Shown: piece after piece, positions 22,536-34,371 of the stretch
Position numbering within the stretch: position 1 is the stretch's first letter
How the letters are laid out: each line of letters opens with the position of its first letter
Assembly: GCA_001632425.1 (NCBI GenBank)
Contig: KV425568.1
Span: forward strand, 416,159-480,158
Direction of reading: 5' to 3'
Length of the DNA: 64,000 bases
DNA from: Neolentinus lepideus HHB14362 ss-1
Lineage: Eukaryota; Basidiomycota; Agaricomycetes; Gloeophyllales; Gloeophyllaceae
Notes under the pieces: model-generated
The model's input: only the letters and a program-made list of their open reading frames with translations
The model's database searches: none
What the model was told of the DNA's origin: nothing
Translations under genes and position numbers: made by a program

Positions 22536-23112
22536 ATGTCAAAGACAACGTTCTCCTACCAAGCGCAGCGCGTTACATACGAGACCGACGTTCCCGTATC
22601 GGAGGTGCTCACACGTCTGGACAAGGAGCTGAACCGCGCCAACTCGGCTGGTGTGCTCCAGAAATTGCTCAATATCACGAGGAAGGAGGATCTTGAGAGC
22701 GCGATCCATGGGCAGACGGATAACGGCGTGCGGGACTTCATGTGTGCACTCTGTGGCTCGGAGGATCTAGGGCCTAACTAGACATGCACATAATAGGTTC
22801 TTCGGTCAGATACGCCACGACGGGTGGCTGAACGCGTACTTCGGCAAGGACACGTACCAGCACATATCCGTCTACACCCTAGGCAACCCGCTCATCGCGC
22901 AGACCATGATCCGGCACGACACCATCGCAGGATTCTACGTACCGCCCAAAATCTTTGTCATCGGGAACCCCGATGGCAAGGGCGCGAAGGTGATTTACGA
23001 CTTGCCGTCTTCTCTCATTGCTGCAGGAAAGGAAGGAGAGTTGAAAACGGCTGCCGAGGGGCTAGACGCGAAGTTGGAAAACTTGGTGAAGAAGATCACG
23101 GCGAAGCTTTAG
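22536..23112 (+). CDS. DUF302-family protein
   Basis: Exons 22536-22741 and 22797-23112 (intron 55 nt) give 173 residues. The N-terminal half has YQAQRVTYETDVPVSEVLTR. The core reads GVRDFMFFGQIRHDGWLNAY and is followed by YTLGNPLIAQTMIRHD, which fits the DUF302/TT1751-like fold common in fungi and bacteria. It ends with a lysine-rich helix (LENLVKKITAKL). The biochemical role of the family is not established; no catalytic residues can be named. A TATA-like run (TATATATG near 22478) lies upstream. The predicted protein is cytosolic, with no signal peptide. Confidence 0.8.
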
Positions 23113-23396
23113 ATGAGGCGGATAAGGCAGAGGGGCACGGGCAACTCGATAGTCGTGTATCATCTCAATATTGGCTCATGATAGTATCTCAAATGCCCCG
23201 GAAGTCTACATGATTTGGTGCGAGATGCTGCTAACAGATCGAGGAAGTCAGTCGGTCGCAGCGCGAGCCTTCGCGAATTAAATGAAACGCGTGACGTCAC
23301 GCGCTTCAAGAGGACGCATCAATTTATCGCTACAAAAGGCTCCAACAAGACTCTACAGTACAAGATCACAACAAAGTCCCAGATATTCTACTCTTG

Positions 23397-24844
23397 TCAC
23401 CTGGCACCTTGACTATAAACACTCGCTGACTGAGTCATCCATCCTGGAACAGAGAGCCTCCCAGGGTCTAAGGTTACCTTGGGCCTGTCAACACCTACGC
23501 GAAGTTCATCGAGTCGTATTATCTGCAAAAACTGCAGGAGAACTTCTCGACGAACCAAAACCCTGGGCATCACCAGCCGTCGCAACGTTAGATGTTTTCG
23601 CCCCAGGGTCTTCAGAATTGAATGGTCGAAATACGACTTTTTCCCATCATCTGAGTGGATCTCCAGGCGTTCCAGAGGGCAATGGATGCAGAGAGCATCG
23701 ATCCACGAGAAGAAGTCCGAGAACTGGATCGCAGTGCCGATCCCTTGGTGCTGAACAATTATGCTGCGTAGTGCAGGTAGACCTTTCTCTTTAGCTCGAT
23801 GCAAGATCCCGAAGAATCGGGTCTCATCCTAAGCAGATTCAGGTACGTACAATACTTGGCCGGATGATCTGGCTACTCACAATGCTGCCGTTTAGGAAGT
23901 TATCGTAGAATACGGTCAGTTCCTCCAACTGAGGAATGTCGAGGAAACTTTCCAAGAGTACGTCTTTCGTCAACTTATGTCCAGGGCCGAATGTGAGGTG
24001 AGTTAGATGGCCAAGTAGTGGTTGGACGTTCTGTAGTTCCTGTGCATCAATGCCTCCCATTTCCTATATCACGGAATATTTCCATTAATAAAACACAACG
24101 CTCCGGAAGCCGCATATTTTGGAGTTCGTTGCGGAACTGACTAAATAACTGACCAAAATATGCAGCTCGCGGATGGATGAGAACGATCGGACCATATCTG
24201 GCGTTCTGCTCAATTGAGACAGAGTACCAATTTCGGTCCTTCCCAGTGTTACGCTGGTGAGTTGACCCTGCAGCAGTAAACCGGAAACGAAAGACATGGC
24301 TAGGGGGTCCATATCAACAGCGAAGTGGACGCGTCTCAGTTTGTCCAGACGTGACAGAACGCACGAGATGCAAAGCAGGAAGTCGAAATTCTTGGGTTCA
24401 ATAGGATGCAACGGTGTGGATGGGCGCAAGGTGTACGAGTCGAGATTGTATAGCCGGGATAGCGGGTTAGGCCACTTTGGCTTCCTGTCCTCCTTGTCAT
24501 CCCACAATGATCCTGTGCGCTCTAGGCGAGTAGCTTATCAGACAGTGAAGTCCAATCAGTACAATTCCATCATTCGAGTTCGAGGTCAATGCACATGAAG
24601 ACTGACTTATGTGCGTTGCGCTCCTCACATATCCACGCAAATGGGGTTGTGCCTCGATAACGCCGAAAACACCGTCGCTATCGTCTGTATCGTTGAATAC
24701 GATGTCGCGATATAGTGTCGGTTTAACCGCGTCGTGAAAGCTTCGACAGACCAGAGAACATGCTATGAGCGTCTGTCGGTGCGTTACAGACGCACAAATC
24801 GACACCAAAATGTCGTAAGGCAAGGCAGAGAAGTCTATCGCCAT
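23397..24844 (-). CDS. F-box/LRR protein
   Basis: Reverse-strand exons 24844-24607, 24521-24154, 24063-23881 and 23828-23397 join in phase to 406 residues. Residues 5-45 are an F-box (ALPYDILVSICASVTHRQ, then ACSLVCRSF). The rest contains irregular leucine-rich segments such as LPALRSIIV, IRLDELRVGV and IPQLEELTVF. Such proteins bind Skp1 through the F-box and recruit targets for SCF ubiquitin ligases. Introns 1 and 2 both begin GTCAGT and are unusually long for this window (85 and 90 nt), so these two boundaries are slightly less certain. The family is strongly expanded in Agaricomycetes; a related pseudogene lies 1 kb away on the other strand. Confidence 0.75.
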
Positions 24845-25449
24845 CGTCTATCGCAGGAGTCCGGCGCCAGAAGGAGGGAAGAGTAGAAGAACGATATACA
24901 AATGAAGTACGACCGAGCCATATACAGTGATATCGCGCAACGACAGTAATCAATGATGTCGACTGACTCAGTGAGAATTTGCTGACAAGAAGCGACACGG
25001 CCGGGGTGACACATATAACGCCGGTCCCTACCAATCATTGGTCTCTGAATGCGGGACCGTTCTGCTCCGACAGTTTTCCCAGATCTCCCGATCCTGCCCT
25101 CGGTAGTAAGTTACAGAGTTTTGAGTATCAAGACTTCAAGCTTCAAGTGCAGAACGAAATCAATATCCGTGAATCCAGAGAATTGAGCTCAGAGAGAATG
25201 AACTTCGTCAGCTCCAGAGCGGAGAACGCGGCTGCAGTGAATTTCTTTGCAAGCACACATTCCCCGGGTATCCGGAAAACCTTGGTTAGTGTGCTCTCCT
25301 GCTACGCTGACAAACGCCCTCCGCGTGAACGCTGGTCCTAGGACCGAAAGGAGATGGATATTACTTCAATACTGCTTCGTCATAACAACAGTGAGTGAAT
25401 TGTCTAGACATACAGGACCCGAGTGATTGTCTCCATTAACTTACAACAT
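24845..25449. other. Stretch between the F-box start and the BRO1 stop
   Basis: It should contain the F-box promoter and the BRO1 3' region. No exon or repeat was recognised. Confidence 0.45.
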
Positions 25450-28400
25450 CTACCGGCCATAATTCTGTTGATATTGTCCATAGGGTGGCTGAGATCCAGG
25501 AACGCCATTCGAATATGGTGCCGAAGGAGAAGGCACATTGTACTGGGACTGGTACGACAGGGGAGGGGGCGGCGGAGGCAGCGATGATCTCGACGACGGC
25601 GGTTGTTGATGCGAATACGGCTGTGGAGGTTGTCCATATTGTGGTTGAGGTGGTTGTGAAGAGGCGTAGTGTGGCTGTTGCGGTGGAGGAGGCGGCGACT
25701 GGTAAGACTGGCCATACGGAGATTGAGGTTGACGCTGGGGTGGCGGGGGTGGCGGCGCCGAGAATTGTGATGAGAACATGCCAAGACTGGCGTAGGGGTC
25801 CGGCGGGGCGGAAGCATAGTTAGTCTGTGGTTGATGGGGCCCGGATAGGGGAGGGGGAGGATAAGATGACGGTGCAGAGGGCTGAGAAGTGTATGGTGAG
25901 GGCGCAGATGGTTGGGGAGGTGATGAAGGGTACTGTGAGGACGATGACGGCGGCGGGTTATTATAGGAGCACTGATTTGGCGGGGGTGGACTATTTGCGC
26001 CGTTCCATGGCGCTCCAGACGACGGAGGTGGAGACGTAGGTCCGTTCTTATTTATGCCCATCGCTGCAAACGACGATTCAAGGCTGGAAGAAGGCGGTGG
26101 TGGCGGTCGAGGAGGTTTCTCGGGCAGTGACGGCGCTGTATTTGATCCAGAAGAGGAAGAGAGACGTCTTTGGGTGTCCAGTTGTCCAGCCAGCCTCTCT
26201 CTTTCCGTTGTCCGGCTCGACACGAATTCACTGACACTACGCTTGAGCTGACTAACCAGGCCCGTGAGCTCTCGATAGAACTGCAGGCCCTTGCTATACG
26301 TTCAGAATACACGTCAGCAACCCCGCATACCCAGGACGGTGACACGAGACTTACGCCAAACCGTCGCGAGCTTCCATATACACGTCCCGCGCCCTCGAAA
26401 ACCGCTTCACCGTATCCTTCTTCCGCTTCTCCCGCTCTTCCCACTTCCGTGCCCCAGGACCACGGACTGCCAGGTCCTTCAATCCTTTCCAGAGTTGAGT
26501 AATTTCCTGAATTACCACTTGCTGAGCATGGACAGTGGCTGATAAACGTTGCTGGTAAGGACGGAATTTCTCAAGCTCGACGGCGAAAAGAGTAGGCTCG
26601 ACACCTGCATTGCGCCGGTTGACAAGCAGCAGGTGAGATACGTCGTCGTTTTGAACCTATAATAGATAAAAAGAATATACGGATGAGAAGCAATATATCA
26701 TGGGAAACGAGAAATATCAACCTTCTCCTTCAGATCCTTGAGGACCTCATTCCGCTCCCGACTGATTTTATTGAGCCTCCCAAGCCGCTCATCAATCTCT
26801 TCAACAAACTGCCCAATCTTCACTCGCTCGTTCGAATCCTGCGCGTCATTACCGATGTCCAAATCCAACAGACTCTCCCCACCAGCGCCCCCCTCCGTGC
26901 TAGCTCTGAAAACGTCCTCGAGCTCGGGAGACAGAAGCAGCAAGATATCGCTCCGTACTGCGTCCCAAAGTGCGACGACCTGCTGATCTGACGACGCGGC
27001 AGCCTGGAGTGCTTCAAAGTGTGATTTGAGATCTTGCCGCAGCGTCTTCGTCAATCCCGCAGACGGCTCCTGCATCCACAGATGCTCGTACTTGACTCTC
27101 ATCATCTCGCAATCCTTAGACTCGATCTCTAAGTCTCTTGAAGTAACCTCTAGCTCCCTCTTCACGCTGTCCTTCAATTTATTGAGATCACGCATAAGGC
27201 CTTCGACAGGTTCCCTGTCTTCCATCACGCCAATGTCCTCTCTCCACCGGCGTACTTCGACAGGGATTTCTTCTTCGCCGCCCACACCGCCTTCAACGAT
27301 TGCTCTGTACCTCACCAAACCCTCTTTTACACCAAGCGCTTCGAGCGCACTACGCACCTCTACCTCAGCGCTCTCGGTGTTTTCCACCTCCGCCCGTACG
27401 AGTTTCGCCTTCTCTTCTGAATACACACTCGCGCTCTCGTGTACACTGAGAGGTATCAACTTCGTGAACAGGTCCGGGCCAATAACCTTCTGCACGTCTG
27501 GCGTCGAGTACACGTCCTGGATCGGTATCGGGGTGGCCACAGCAGTCTTGTCGATGGACGGGAGGGCTTCTGGGGACGGTAAGACATCGTTGTAGATCAG
27601 GTCGTTGTCGCGCTGCGCTTCAGCCTTGCGGTCCGAGCACACAGCAAAGTGGGCTTTGGTGAGGTCTCTGATGGAGGGCCCTGCGTCCGGAGGTAAGGTC
27701 GGAGACATCTGGGTGACGAAGACAGAATCGAATGTCGCGGAGAGACGTTGAGCATCCTTAGCGTTCGTTTCGGCGACGGTGAAGCGGACGAGCGCGTCAC
27801 CGTGTTTGCTCGCGGCGTGGTCGGCGAGGCCACGATAATATTGACAAACGGAAGTAAAATATTTCGATTTGATCTACGGAAGAGTTAGTTTAAAAGAGTG
27901 TGTGTCAGTTGACGCCCACCTGAATAAGAGTGACCCAATTCCGATCGAATATGCCCTTTCCCATGAACTCCTTCACCTCCTCCGCGAGCGACGAATACAT
28001 GAAGGATGTTTGGGAAGCTACCTTCGATATAAGTGCATTGCCCTTCCTCTCGTCTCTACACTTCTCGAAGAACACCTCCGTCGCCTGAGCAAGAATGATA
28101 TTGACGAGGAACTTGATGACCTCTCGGCTCAAATCGGTGGATGGCGCATGCAAGAAGTTATCATTGATATACGTGAGCATGCCAGCGCATGTCCGGAAAT
28201 AGTGGAACGCCCGCTTGAGGCCCTCTGGATCGGACCTATTCTGTGAAGCAGCGATCGCAGAGTGCGTGGCTGCAATCTGGAAGATGATAGATGCCTTCTC
28301 GTATGCAATGGAGGTCTGCACGGTGAGTTTGTTCGTGAAGGCATCTCTCCAGGGGAAATTGACGCGTATTTCGGAAAATCGCAGCTCGAGCAGCTCTAGC

Positions 28401-28674
28401 TGGCCAAAGTACTTGTAGAGCAAGTCGCGAGCTGTAACGAGATAACTTCAGCATTCGCCCTGGGATATAATGAGTATGGTGATGCACCTGTCAAATCGCT
28501 ACCAGCTCCTCTGACTGCATCTTGCCTGCATCGCTGCAAGGCAGAACACTCGGCGGCGTAATTGTCAGGGCTCTCCCCGTATGATTGGGCGATGATGTTC
28601 CGGATGGGCGTCGTCCAGTCAACCTCGTCCGTGCTCTTCTTGGGAATAGCTAACATGGGCGATTGGTGCGCCAT
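25450..28674 (-). CDS. bro1: Vacuolar protein-sorting protein BRO1 homologue (ALIX family)
   Basis: Reverse-strand exons 28674-28488, 28431-27920, 27873-26722, 26656-26355 and 26293-25450 join to 998 residues. The N-terminus ([50 protein letters not shown]) is a BRO1 domain of about 400 residues. A V-shaped coiled region follows ([30 protein letters not shown]). From about residue 775 the tail is Pro/Gln/Tyr-rich with many PPPPP runs. BRO1 binds the ESCRT-III subunit Snf7 on endosomes and recruits the deubiquitinase Doa4. The long Pro-rich tail and the N-terminal pattern favour BRO1 over the pH-signalling paralogue Rim20/PalA. Intron 2 is only 46 nt and intron 3 has a weak donor (GTTGAT). Confidence 0.9.
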
Positions 28675-29464
28675 TGTGGATAAGTCGGCGATCGCTCCAG
28701 TTTGTGAAGGATGAAAGTGGTGGCTAAGACGCAGTCCGCAGGCTATCACCATCACTTATCGTGAGAAAGTACGTATACTTACCATATTTCTGATCTTGGC
28801 TTGTCGCTGCAAGTCACAAACCACTATCTCGTAGTTGCGTGCACGATAATGCTTCAATTCTACCGTGAAAGGCACGAATACTCCGAGGTATGTGTACGCA
28901 GGCTTGTTTGCCCCTCATCTTGTGTGGGTATCCTTGCCCGTTTTGATTTGTTTCCAGTGCTACGTAGATGCTGCGTTACGACCCAGATGTCAAGCTTCAA
29001 ACTCGGAATTCGTCCTAGCATGAAGCTTAACATTCGACTGCCATGTTTTGTGGATATTTCATATGAGCTTAGAAGCTCCTACGCCCTCACCACGCCGCTC
29101 AAGCACATTTAGATTTATGTGCTGCCTCTTTGATCCGAGACTCCCTACACGCTTACTTTACACTTGCCCAGGATCCTCGAGATACTCTATCAGGTGCGTG
29201 GTTCAATGCTCTTCAGAACTGCGCCGTTGTATTTATTGTCTCCGTCACATGAACTTGAATGACCGCGCCGGTAACGATCTACAGTCATGATCAGTCCGTC
29301 TAGCTTCTCGGCGTTGTCTCTTTTGTTTCTCCGACCCGCTGCATTGCCTATCAGCATACAATAATTATAAAAGACAGCATAATATGGCTCGCAACTTGTC
29401 GGCGGTTCAGTCTCGTTCTCCGCTGCAACTTTCGCATTATGTGTCTTTCTAACGACTGGCAACC
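28675..29464. other. Stretch upstream of BRO1
   Basis: Presumed BRO1 promoter region. No coding exon was recognised. Confidence 0.4.
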
Positions 29465-29985
29465 ATGACCATGAGGAATACGATATCCGCTTTGTTCTTT
29501 TCTCACAGTCTTGCTCTGCCTCTGGTGTCTGCCGCCCCATACTTTTTGCGTGGTGCTCCATTTCATTCCGCCACGGTAAACCTGCGCATCGAGGATGACA
29601 ACAACCATAGCATCTATGAGGCACCCATATTTAGTTGGGGCCACAGTATCACTATTCCCTCCGGTGGAACGCATCAACGTGATGGCCAACCCCAGTCATA
29701 GGCGCAGAATTAATATTCAATGGCGGGAAGGTGCGCGTCAACAACCTTGTCACGTCGCTCACATACATCTCTAGCCGGTGGCAGTACAACACTCGCATTA
29801 GCACGTACGACCGGAGGGAGGAAGTTTATGCTTTTCTCGATTTCCAACCGTCCATCCTCGAACCCGCTGAAGCACCATATGGCCGGTACGAAAGATCATT
29901 TGGGCTGACGAAATCCTCTTCACAGTGGTCGGGAGAAGCTCAGACGCGAGCGATCCTGTTCTACACATTAAATTGGCGGACTTGA
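29465..29985 (+). pseudogene. Broken DUF4430-like secreted protein gene
   Basis: The frame starts with a signal-peptide-like leader (MTMRNTISALFFSHSLALPL) and then reads VNLRIEDDNNHSIYEAPI and ITIPSGGTHQRDG. This matches the conserved VNLRVEG...IxExP...SGGTHxCDG block of fungal DUF4430 proteins, but with Arg replacing the usual Cys. The frame stops soon after (CAG TCA TAG). A later frame from about 29710 contains REEVYAFLDFQ, similar to the DEVLxAFDAF end of the family. The middle of the domain, including the usual conserved tryptophans and cysteines, is missing. No intron restores it, so I read it as a remnant. Confidence 0.4.
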
Positions 29986-30676
29986 AGACCCGAGCAAGAG
30001 GTGCAGTTCTGTCAGATCTGAGCTCACCGGGGTCTCTCTGGGCGCGTGTTCAAGCCATGTAGGACCAGAGTATGTGTCCTTGTCATCTGTTCGTACTGAG
30101 CGTTCGTTGACTTTGACTCTACCGCCACTGTTCATATCTGAAGCTTGGAATGACCGATGGCTTAAACGTGCCATTCTCTGTTCCTTGCTCATCTGTAGGC
30201 GCATCTTTATCTGTTCACGTCAGTTTCCGTTGTTCTGCCTGGCACTTTCCAGCTCTCTTCGGCCAATATACTTCACGAACACGACGAAGTCCACGATACC
30301 CTGCAATCCCTATACCTACTTTCTGTAGACGCATTTATTTGCCTTTATTGGAGGAAGGTTTATTCTGGCTGTAGATATCCTTGTATAAGAATTTGAGTAC
30401 CTGCCAGACGGTCACCTCATCATGCGCACTTCGGCTGACAGAACCAATAAGCGCTAGTGACGGAAACAAAGCGTGAGAGATAAGATCAAGCTATCTGATT
30501 TGGCCGCGGCTTGCCGAGTGTATGCGCTGCAACGCGTCCTCCGCAACCACTGGGCGACCTAGTCATCGGCACCGGTTTTCCTTCGTGCAAGATAACATGA
30601 ACTTTGTGTTTGAAGACTACCATTTGATAAAAGCTCACGTTATTAGTGAATGGAATTGCAACTTGAAGATGTCGTC

Positions 30677-30728
30677 GTCTAGGGTCAAGGCAATTTGCAC
30701 CGTGCAAATTAATGCCTTGACCTTAGAC
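30677..30728. repeat. Near-perfect hairpin, arms about 25 bp
   Basis: The left arm begins GTCTAGGGTCAAGGC and ends ATTTGCAC; the right arm begins GTGCAAAT and ends GCCTTGACCTTAGAC. The arms differ by one base and a two-base insertion, and the loop is a single base. It could be a tiny inverted-repeat element or a transcribed hairpin. Confidence 0.85.
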
Positions 30729-30992
30729 TAGCCGCACTTTTGTCGTTGAGCTCGACATTGTAACCGTAATGGTTGACCACATCGCGTACGTGCTAACCCC
30801 TTTCTTATGGGATTTTTATAACATTCTTTCAGATAAAGTAATATTGTCCCGTTCAGCCTGCCACGAATGAGGACATTGCACCACCACCATTATCCCTGAT
30901 CCATGAACTGTGCTTGACTGGTTTCAAGTTCTTCGAGTCTTAACGAGATGAATGGAGCTAAAGACAAGGCGAAGCGCGTATGAAATCTAATG

Positions 30993-31025
30993 TTTCTCTT
31001 CACCTGTGATAGAGGTGAAGAGAAA
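30993..31025. repeat. Perfect 13-bp hairpin
   Basis: TTTCTCTTCACCT and AGGTGAAGAGAAA are exact inverted copies around a 7-nt loop. No T-run or other element signature follows. Confidence 0.85.
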
Positions 31026-31335
31026 TCTTATTAGACTGGATCTACAGCTGCCGCCGATCCAGCGATTGACGTGATTCGACGCGACCGCCTCCTGCGTCGT
31101 ATCCAGTCCTTTGCGTCAAGCTGGATTCCACCTCGACATAGAATGTTCACTGCGGATGTCGGGGTCGCCTTGCTCTTCCGAATTGTTTGTTTGGACCATT
31201 CAGCTCCAAGTCAGCCTCAATGAGCTTTCGAATGCGACTGTGAGTTCAGTTCGCGCTGCTGACATAAGGGAGAGTGGCTGGCACCGACGGTGTCGATGAC
31301 GGTGGCTGACAGTCGAACTGACAGTTTCGATCAGG

Positions 31336-31344
31336 TATAAAAGG
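31336..31344 (+). promoter_or_regulatory. TATA box
   Basis: TATAAAAGG lies 71 nt before the ATG at 31407, with a pyrimidine-rich CTCTCCACC start-site-like segment between. It is the strongest TATA box seen in the window. Confidence 0.6.
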
Positions 31345-31406
31345 CGGGGTCCAACCCGAACCGTCTCTCCACCTAGTTGAACTTTCACGTCGTACACAGA
31401 GAAATC

Positions 31407-34290
31407 ATGTCCTCGCTTTACAGCAGTCTCACCGACTTTTCCTGGCTTAGTCGCTTGGTGCAGCGCACCTTCGGCGGCTACGGCACTCCCTTCGCCCCCG
31501 ACCCTGGTGGTTCCGGGTGGTTTCTCTCCTTCCTTCGCTCCCCCCAACGCTCTCCGTCCCCAACAAGGACGCAACTCTATCCATCCGCTGACTACCTACG
31601 ACCGCCTACTGGCACTCTTGGGGCTGGACCCTGCGACGGTGTCATTGCGTCGCTGGTCCTCGTCGTCGGTGTATATGCCCTCTTCACCGCGATCGGCCCC
31701 TTCAACCGTACCAGACAAGGCGGGTTCCTTTCGGTAGCCTGGGTCGTAGAGCTTATGTCCTATGTGTTCCCTTTCCTCTCCATCGTCAGTTCCTTTCGTC
31801 GTTTTCTTGAGTACAATATGTATTGACAAAGGCTGCAGTTCCCCGCTTTCCAGTCCGCGCTCGAGCGTGCCGTGCTCGCGTCCGTTATCACTCAGGGACT
31901 CTAGTCCGCCCTTCCTGATGTACAAGACCTCTTCTCCGATGTCAGTGTGGTAGCCAATCTCGTGTCAGACATATCCGTAAGTCTCCGCGTCGCTGTGGTA
32001 AGTCCATTTTGGTCACTTGTTGGATCTATGAGCTAACATGTGTTTAGTTGAACCCAGTCCATTCAACAATATCCTCTAGCAGTCGTCCTAGGCAAACCGA
32101 CAAGGTCATTGCCTCCGCGCAAGTCCTCCTGGAGACTGTCGCCGACGATGATGCAGACGAATGCCCTACACCCGCACTTCCCGCCTCTCAATCCGCGGAC
32201 GTGCTCGACATTGTTGAGTGTATCGGAACTAAGCATCGCATCGAGAAAGGGAAACAGAAGGAGCAATATCGTCGTGAGTAGTCTCTCGCTTATGTTCATG
32301 GAGAACAAAGAATACTTAGTGTATGTTCAGCCACTTTCCACCGATATGGCACAGCGCGAGCACCATCTTCGCCTTCCGCGGCTCGAGCCTCAGGACTGCG
32401 AGAGCATGGTGCTGCTCCACATCACCGTCTTTTCCTTCGTCGACAAGCCTTTCGTTCGTACTCTCTCACATCTGTGATATAGTCTGACCGCTCACCATCT
32501 TTACAGCCATTCGTCCTCGACACGCTAAGGCAGAGCGTCATCTTCTGGTTGAGCAAGAAGGCCCTTCCGGCCTGAGCTTGAGCGTTAAAGCCAGCATTGT
32601 GTGCGTGCCCGGTACCACACAACTCGTGACCATATATTCAAACACTTCATCGCACCGCGACGTTCCGGTGCCTCTGGAAGATGGTACAATTCCCAGCCAT
32701 GGGTTGCAGGAGGCAGAGGATGGGCTTAATGATATAAGCAAGCTCCGACGTAGGCTTCGCAATGTGGATCGAAGGCGTGCTCGAGAGTTTAAATGTGAGT
32801 ACCCTTGCACCTGCGAGTGTACATGTGTCTCATAATATAATGTGTCTTCAGCCATTAGTCAGGCGAACTTTGAGCTAGCCAGGGATCTTGCCCGCATGCG
32901 CAAGGAGCTCCAGAAGGATATCGAGGATACCCGCGATATCATATCCAGTCTTTCCATCCCCACGACTTCCATCGTCAACCACAGCGTCTCCGCACCCTTC
33001 GCCCCTGCCGACCCTGATAATGAAGGTGACGACTGGGAAGCCGAGGTCGAGAGATGTGCTCAGGAGTTGGCGGAAGCAGAACGTGTCGAGGAAGGTACCT
33101 CAGAGTCGGAAGTGGCAGATATTGTGCTGGACGGACAATCCGTCGCAGCTAGCCCTCCCATTCTCTGCACCGACATGGTGAACGTTCATGAAGATGGGGA
33201 CTCTTGTCAAGCTGACTTATTCGAGAATATCGCGAGGGGTGCTCAGGCGATGAAAGAACCAGAGCAGCGCGTCGAAGAGAGTATACCTGAGGCCGAGAGC
33301 AAGGCTACTCCGCCTTCAGATCTGAAGGGGGTTGTCGAGTCACCAGTATTTGATGCCGAAGATCCCTCCGCGTTATTGAAACCCGACTCGCTTCGCAACC
33401 TCGCTTCCGTCGACCCTACCGCGCTGGCCGATCGTGCATACCATCCTGAATACAACTTACCCGACTGCGACAACGAGCGCCTGGAGACGGAGGAGCAGTA
33501 CGAGGAAGCTCCGGCACGGTGGGATGAAGAGGATAAGGAGGAAGAGGAGGCACTGGGTCGTTATGATGTGACTTATCCTTCATTTGATCTACCCAGTGGA
33601 GGAGAGGGTGACGGGGAAGTTGATATGGAGATTGAGGAGGATGACCACCGCCGAACGTTCCCGGTTGGCCGTTCTCTTCCTAGTCAGGGGACCGTCATCA
33701 CCAATGCTTCAGGACCACAGAACGACGAGGAGAATACCGTGCCTTCTTATGGCTCCCTTGAACCTATCCACACCGCATACGAGAGGGGAGAATGGCAATG
33801 TCTCACCGACATCGAGCCACCATTCGAGCGTCTGCCTACTTCAAACTGGGAACCAGGGAGTGGAGATAACAACACAGAAGTCGATATGGATATCGACGAG
33901 GACAACCATCGTCAGCGCTTCCCGGCTCCCCTTCATCAGACGAATGAAAGTTCCGAGATCCCGGGTTCGTCGAGCACTGCGGCGGAGGATTTTTCTACCT
34001 ACGGGTCGCTGGAAGCTCTTCACACTGCGTACGGACGAGCACAATGGGAATCCCTCGCTAATGTTGAGCCTCCTTTCAATGTCACTTCACCTCACCTCAG
34101 TCAACAAGAGGATGAAGATACCGATGCGGAAATGAACATGGAAATTGAGGAGGAAGACTATTCCCGGCGCGGCATGCAATCCCATGGCTCTCTAGAACCC
34201 ATCCACGCTCTCTACCGACGTGCACAATGGCAACCTCTCAACGATACCGAGCTGCCCTTCAGTCATCTTTCCGACTCCTACAGCTTCTAG
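31407..34290 (+). CDS. Acidic repeat protein of unknown function (possible nonsense codon)
   Basis: Exons 31407-31784, 31839-31997, 32048-32273, 32320-32457, 32507-32794 and 32852-34290 join in phase to about 875 residues. The N-terminal part is hydrophobic near residues 80-126 (VIASLVLVVGVYALF, then VVELMSYVFPFLSI), suggesting two membrane spans. A charged helical part follows (KLRRRLRNVDRRRARE, ARDLARMRKELQKDIED). The last exon is very acidic and holds three copies of an 85-residue repeat. Exon 2 contains an in-frame TAG at 31902. Either the gene is broken there (CAG to TAG is one change), or an unusually short 33-nt intron (31872-31904) removes it. Intron 2 could start at 31977 instead of 31998. 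No known family was recognised. Confidence 0.6.
33616..34290 (+). repeat. Three in-frame 85-residue repeats
   Basis: Units start near 33616, 33877 and 34129 (spacing 261 and 252 nt). Each has an acidic opening (EVDMEIEEDDHRR, EVDMDIDEDNHRQ, EMNMEIEEEDYSR). Each closes with a conserved block: YGSLEPIHTAYERGEW, YGSLEALHTAYGRAQW or HGSLEPIHALYRRAQW, followed by ExPF. Conservation of protein over DNA suggests selection on the repeat. Confidence 0.85.
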
Positions 34291-34371
34291 CTACAACCAT
34301 CCTTTACATTTGACGGTATTCCGGTGAGTTTTTACATATATGAAATTTGTTCATTGTTGACGTGCGGTTTC

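Larger units (their letters stand above)
29986..31335. other. Stretch with two hairpins, no gene recognised
   Basis: Between the DUF4430 remnant and the gene at 31407 I see only short frames plus the two inverted repeats listed next. Confidence 0.45.

Noticed and set aside
25485..25823. Forward-strand frames opposite the BRO1 tail
   Set aside because: They are antisense shadows of the proline-rich coding sequence, with low-complexity Val/Glu/Gly composition.
27026..27595. Forward-strand frame of 189 residues opposite BRO1 exon 3
   Set aside because: It is Ser/Leu-rich antisense of a conserved helical domain and has no family features.
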